From contig NZ_LNCD01000085.1 in the NCBI RefSeq assembly GCF_001542405.1, positions 62,001 through 126,000 of the forward strand: DNA of 64,000 nucleotides, read 5' to 3'. Under the pieces are notes generated by a model that saw nothing but the letters and a program-made list of their open reading frames with translations, did no database searches and was not told the DNA's origin. This document shows, piece by piece, positions 60,667 through 64,000 of the stretch (positions are counted from its first letter, which is position 1; every line of letters begins with the position of its first letter). The DNA is from Rhizobium altiplani. GTDB lineage: Bacteria > Pseudomonadota > Alphaproteobacteria > Rhizobiales > Rhizobiaceae. The translations under genes and the position numbers were made by a program.

Positions 60667-61548
60667 TCAATTGTAGTGAACGCGCCGCTCAAGGAAGCGG
60701 AACTGGAAGACCGTGAGCACGAAGACGACAATCATCAGGATTACCGACTGGGCCGAGGAGCCGCCGAGGTCGTTGCCACGGAAGCCGTCCATGTAGACTT
60801 TGTAGACAAGGGTGATCGGATTGTTGGCGGCCTTGTCCTTCACCATCACGTCGACGATGCCGAAGGTATCGAACAGCGAATAGGTGACGTTGATGACGAA
60901 GAGGAAGAAGGCGGTCGGCGCCAGGAGCGGCAGGATGACGGTCCAGAAGCGGCGGAAGCCCGAACGGCAGTCGAGCGCCGCGGCCTCGCGAACGGAAACG
61001 GGAATGCCCTGAAGGCCAGAGAGAAAGAAGATGAAATTATACGGGATCTGCTTCCAAACGGAGACGACCACCATCGCAAAGGCCGTGTCGAAGTAGTTCA
61101 GGCCGATCTTCATGTCCCAGCCGAACAAGGCGGCGAAACGCACGAAGGGGCCTATGTGCTGGTCGAAGAACATCATGCCGATCAGGCCGGCCACCGGCGG
61201 GGCGATCGCATAGACCGAAATTAGCACGGTCTTGTAAGCCGAGCTGCCGCGAATGACAGCGTCCGCCTTGACCGCCAGCAGGAGGCCAAGCGACAGCGAG
61301 AAAAACGTGACAAGCGCCGTGAAGATCGCCGTAAAGCCGGCAATCGAGCGGTACTCCGCGCTTTCGAGGATGCCCTTGTAATTGTCGAAGCCCACGAAGC
61401 TGGAGCCGAAGCCGAAGGGATCCTCAAGGAAGAACGAGGACTTCACCGCCTGAACGGACGGCCAATAGAAGAAAATGAAAATCACCGCCATCTGCGGCAG
61501 CAGGAAGAGATAAGGCAGCGTTGGCGACGAAAACTGCACGCGCTTCAT
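60667..61548 (-). CDS. ugpA: sn-Glycerol-3-phosphate ABC transporter permease
   Basis: A 293-residue CUT1 permease with six hydrophobic helices (LPYLFLLPQMAVIFIFFYWP at the N terminus) and an EAA loop at VREAAALDCRSGFRRFWTVI near residue 200. The ATG at 61548 (MKRVQFSS) matches the family start; the extension upstream lies in the intercistronic hairpin region. It follows ugpB by 76 bases, which hold a stem-loop. Confidence 0.92.
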   Translation of the reverse strand: MKRVQFSSPTLPYLFLLPQMAVIFIFFYWPSVQAVKSSFFLEDPFGFGSSFVGFDNYKGILESAEYRSIAGFTAIFTALVTFFSLSLGLLLAVKADAVIRGSSAYKTVLISVYAIAPPVAGLIGMMFFDQHIGPFVRFAALFGWDMKIGLNYFDTAFAMVVVSVWKQIPYNFIFFLSGLQGIPVSVREAAALDCRSGFRRFWTVILPLLAPTAFFLFVINVTYSLFDTFGIVDVMVKDKAANNPITLVYKVYMDGFRGNDLGGSSAQSVILMIVVFVLTVFQFRFLERRVHYN

Positions 61549-61568
61549 GGCGAGACCTTTTTGCAAAG

Positions 61569-61601
61569 CGGTTCCGGAGACGGCCAACGCCCCCGGAACC
61601 G
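61569..61601 (-). repeat. Intercistronic stem-loop between ugpB and ugpA
   Basis: CGGTTCCGG (61569-61577) pairs perfectly with CCGGAACCG (61593-61601) across a 15-base loop. No strong T-run follows on the minus strand. A hairpin here would let more binding protein than permease be made by protecting the ugpB message or causing partial termination. Confidence 0.65.
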
Positions 61602-61624
61602 TTGTCTTTCAGCAATGGGCTAGA

Positions 61625-62923
61625 TCAGCCGGCAGTCTTGGCAAAACGCTCGAGGAGCTGGTTGCCTTCCTTCTCGATGGTGTCGAAAGCGTCCTTGACG
61701 GAGGTTTCGCCCGAGAAGATGCGGCCGTATTCGCGTTCCATGATTTCGCGGATCTGCGGGTAGAAGCCGAGGCGGTAGCCCTTCGACCATTCGCCATCAT
61801 CAAGCTTCAGCTGCTTGATACCGACTTCGGCAACCGGCTCCTTGTCGTAGTAGCCTTCCTTCTTGGCGAGCTCGTAGGCTGCCTCGGTGATGGCGACGTA
61901 ACCGGTTGCCTGGTGGTAGAACTTCTGGATCTCAGGCGAGGTCAGGAACTGGAAGAAGTCGGCAACGCACTTGTTCTCCTCAGCCGACTTGCCGGACATT
62001 GCGAAGAGCGCCGCGCCGCCGATGAAGCTGTGGGTGCCGGCGCCCTTGATCGCACCCCAATACGGCAGGAAGGTTGCCGAGAAGGGCATCGTTGCCGTCT
62101 TCTTCAGGCCGCCGAAGGAGCCCGAGGAACCGATCCAGAGAGCGACCTTGCCTTCTTCAAAGGGCTTCTGGTTGTCGTTCCAGCCGGCGCCGTAGTACTT
62201 GAAGTAGCCTTCGTCGGACCAGGCCTTCAGCTTGTCGAACATCATGATGAGGTTCGGATCGGTGACCTTGAGCTTGGTGTCGACAACGCTGTCGTAGCCG
62301 TTGTTGTTGGTGGCGAACTGGATGTTGTTGCGCGAGAAGAAGTTCTCGGTGAATTCCCAGGTCAACTGCGACTGGACGAGCGGGATATAGCCGGCCTCCT
62401 TGAGCTTCGGAGCAATTGCTTCGAACTCTTCCCAGGTCTTCGGAGCTTCGACGCCAGCCTTCTTCAGCGCTTCCGGATTGATGTACATAATCGGTGCGGA
62501 AGAGTTGAAGGGCATGCCGACGAACTTGCCGTCAGCGGCGGCGTAGAAATAGCGAACGCCGGGAATGAAGGCATTGCGGTCGAACTTGTAGCCGGCGTCC
62601 TTGATCAGGTCTTCGGCCGGAACGACAGCGCCCTTGGCGTTGATGATGGTTGCTGCACCTGCGTCGAAGACCTGCAGAATGTTCGGCTGTTCGCCCGAAC
62701 GGAAGGCCGCGATGCCGGCGGCAAGTGCTTCTTCATATGTGCCCTTGCTGACCGGGGTCAGGGCGCAGGCGGACTGCGCAGCGTTGAACTTCTGTGCAAC
62801 CTCATTGATGACTTCGCCGTTGCGGCCGCCCATGCCGTGCCACCAGGTGATGTTGGTCGCAGCAAAGGACGACGACGCCGAAAAGCTGGCCGCCATGGCG
62901 GCCATAGAAATTTTCTTGAACAT
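61625..62923 (-). CDS. ugpB: sn-Glycerol-3-phosphate-binding protein
   Basis: A 432-residue periplasmic binding protein. A signal peptide (KKISMAAMAASFSASSSFA) precedes TNITWWHGMGGRNGEVINEV, the characteristic UgpB opening, and the two-lobed fold with GVRYFYAAADGKFVGMPFNS and LWIGSSGSFGGLKKTA. It captures glycerol-3-phosphate or glycerophosphodiesters for the UgpAEC importer. GGAGAGGGA lies upstream of the ATG. A Pho box lies 76 bases upstream, so phosphate starvation should induce the operon. Confidence 0.94.
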   Translation of the reverse strand: MFKKISMAAMAASFSASSSFAATNITWWHGMGGRNGEVINEVAQKFNAAQSACALTPVSKGTYEEALAAGIAAFRSGEQPNILQVFDAGAATIINAKGAVVPAEDLIKDAGYKFDRNAFIPGVRYFYAAADGKFVGMPFNSSAPIMYINPEALKKAGVEAPKTWEEFEAIAPKLKEAGYIPLVQSQLTWEFTENFFSRNNIQFATNNNGYDSVVDTKLKVTDPNLIMMFDKLKAWSDEGYFKYYGAGWNDNQKPFEEGKVALWIGSSGSFGGLKKTATMPFSATFLPYWGAIKGAGTHSFIGGAALFAMSGKSAEENKCVADFFQFLTSPEIQKFYHQATGYVAITEAAYELAKKEGYYDKEPVAEVGIKQLKLDDGEWSKGYRLGFYPQIREIMEREYGRIFSGETSVKDAFDTIEKEGNQLLERFAKTAG

Positions 62924-62998
62924 GGCTAATCCCTCTCCACCAATTGTTGGGGTGAGGAGTGCAATAGAGGCCTTCCATGACGCCTCCTTGATGGTTTC

Positions 62999-63016
62999 AT
63001 GACAGGACTGTTACAG
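62999..63016 (-). promoter_or_regulatory. Pho box (PhoB-binding site) before ugpB
   Basis: On the minus strand the sequence reads CTGTAAC-AGTC-CTGTCAT, two 7-base half-sites in direct repeat with a 4-base spacer, as in the PhoB consensus CTGTCAT-N4-CTGTCAT (one mismatch region in the first half-site). It lies 76 bases upstream of the ugpB start and overlaps the last codons of yraN. Confidence 0.8.
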
Positions 63017-63412
63017 CCGGATCCTTTTGCACGCGATTGCAATGACGTCAGAAGGCATTCGGAAAGTTCGCGGCAGGCGGCCGGGCAGGATGGCCACGAT
63101 GTCGTAACGCCACGAAAGCAAAGCATAATCGCGTTGTCGCTGTAGCCACAGATCGCTGGCCGCTCTGATGCGGTTTTGCGCTGTAGGAGACACGGCGTCG
63201 ATCGCGCTCATCTCCTCGCGCCGCGCCTTCACTTCAACAAAAATCGCCAGGTTGCGCTTTGCAATGATGTCTATTTCCCCGAGCTTGGTGCGATAGCGCA
63301 GCGCGACGATGCGATAGCCCTTCAGCATAAGATAAAGAGCAGCGAGATACTCGGAGACCTGGCCCCGACCGAGCGCCCTGCGGCGGTCGGCAGCAGCAGC
63401 CCTATCGCCCAT
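63011..63412 (-). CDS. yraN: YraN/UPF0102 nuclease-like protein
   Basis: A 133-residue protein with the restriction-endonuclease-like core of UPF0102: YLMLKGYRIVALRYRTKLGE, then IDIIAKRNLAIFVEVKARRE, giving the D-(x)n-E-V-K catalytic-type motif near residue 60. Its cellular role is unsettled; a DNA-repair role is suggested for relatives. Its start lies inside the 3' end of rsmI (11 bases shared), so they are coupled. Its stop lies in the ugpB Pho box. Confidence 0.9.
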   Translation of the reverse strand: MGDRAAAADRRRALGRGQVSEYLAALYLMLKGYRIVALRYRTKLGEIDIIAKRNLAIFVEVKARREEMSAIDAVSPTAQNRIRAASDLWLQRQRDYALLSWRYDIVAILPGRLPRTFRMPSDVIAIACKRIRL

Positions 63413-64000
63413 CGCCGCCCTTCATGTCGAGAAGCCGCTGGTAGAGTTCCTTCTTGGAGACGCCAGTCAGCTTCGATGCCTCGGCTGCCGCTTTGGAGGT
63501 CGGCAGGGTTCTTGCCAGATGGGCCAAGATCGCATCGACATCGGCAGCTTCGACCACCCGTTCGGGAGGCGGACCTATGACCAACACGATCTCGCCTTTG
63601 ACGTTGTCGACATCGGCGTAGTGGGCAGCCAGCGTCCCTAGGGTGCCGCGGCGAAACTCTTCGAAGGCTTTGGTCAGTTCGCGACAGACGCAAGCCGACC
63701 GGTCTGCACCGAGCACATCGGCGGCGGCGGCAAGGGTCGCAGCAATGCGATGCGGCGATTCAAAGAACATCAGCGTCGCGGGGGCCGCCTCTAACTCCGC
63801 CAGCCGATCGCGACGGGCCTTGTCCTTGGTCGGCAGAAAACCGGCGAACAAGAACGCATCATTCGGCAGGCCGGAACCCACGAGAGCCGCAAGCGGTGCC
63901 GAGGCACCGGGGATCGGCACGACGCGATAGCCGGCCTCGATGGCGCTCTGTGCGAGGCGATAGCCGGGATCGGAGACCAGGGGCGTTCCGGCGTCCGAGA
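63402..64000 (-). CDS. rsmI: 16S rRNA 2'-O-methyltransferase RsmI (partial, cut by window edge)
   Basis: The C-terminal 199 residues of an RsmI/YraL methyltransferase. Visible from the edge inward: SDAGTPLVSDPGYRLAQSAI, VVPIPGASAPLAALVGSGLP, TLMFFESPHRIAATLAAAAD and VKGEIVLVIGPP, all tetrapyrrole-methylase-fold motifs that bind SAM. It methylates the ribose of C1402 in 16S rRNA. The N terminus lies beyond base 64000. Confidence 0.94.
   Translation of the reverse strand, partial: SDAGTPLVSDPGYRLAQSAIEAGYRVVPIPGASAPLAALVGSGLPNDAFLFAGFLPTKDKARRDRLAELEAAPATLMFFESPHRIAATLAAAADVLGADRSACVCRELTKAFEEFRRGTLGTLAAHYADVDNVKGEIVLVIGPPPERVVEAADVDAILAHLARTLPTSKAAAEASKLTGVSKKELYQRLLDMKGGDGR

Overview
The window is a GC-rich alphaproteobacterial chromosome segment, almost certainly Rhizobiaceae and most like Ensifer/Sinorhizobium. 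The evidence is the housekeeping order grpE / hrcA / rph / rdgB / hemW, then dnaA-rpsT-echA-mutM-ubiE-ubiB, coaBC, dut, and comM-gshB-yraN-rsmI, together with the protein sequences themselves. No rRNA, tRNA, CRISPR array, insertion sequence or prophage was seen.

Layout. 0-5.3 kb: heat-shock genes (grpE partial, hrcA), a GFA-type zinc protein, and a row rph-VOC-rdgB-hemW. 5.2-12.5 kb: an EamA exporter, a GcvA-like LysR regulator, an iron-siderophore row (TonB receptor, FhuF-type reductase, Tat-exported binding protein), and a saccharopine-dehydrogenase-like enzyme. 12.6-19.7 kb: dnaA with a long upstream region crowded with GANTC (CcrM) sites, rpsT, an enoyl-CoA hydratase, mutM, ubiE, ubiB. 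19.8-27.2 kb: a seven-gene operon that fits ergothioneine (or S-methyl-ergothioneine) breakdown: a HAL-fold lyase without the MIO triad, a hydantoinase-like amidohydrolase, an N-carbamoyl-amino-acid hydrolase, a DUF917/thiohydantoin desulfurase, a TfoX-N protein and a urocanase homologue. 27.3-35.2 kb: transporters, LysR regulators, two SDR enzymes, a PepSY membrane protein with a small DUF2946-like protein. 35.3-49.8 kb: coaBC, an EgtC/YafJ-type amidotransferase, pirin, a probable small RNA/small-protein gene, a FadR-type regulator coupled to a CynX-type MFS gene broken by one stop codon, an S10 carboxypeptidase, otsB-otsA (trehalose), a LysR regulator divergent from betC (choline sulfatase), a Mop protein, trmO and prfC. 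49.9-55.2 kb: dut, a GNAT protein, an Lrp regulator divergent from an EamA exporter, dps, a LysE exporter and cysK. 55.3-64 kb: a decayed comM, gshB, a cupin protein, the ugpBAEC glycerol-3-phosphate importer behind a clear Pho box, yraN and rsmI (partial).

The most interesting system is the 19.8-27.2 kb operon. Its enzymes can be placed in order: trimethylamine elimination to a (thio)urocanate, hydration, removal of sulfur, opening of hydantoin-5-propionate, and hydrolysis of N-carbamoyl-glutamate to glutamate. It sits between ubiB and coaBC, genes which from memory are close neighbours in related genomes. Functions here are read from motifs and context only; no database search was possible.
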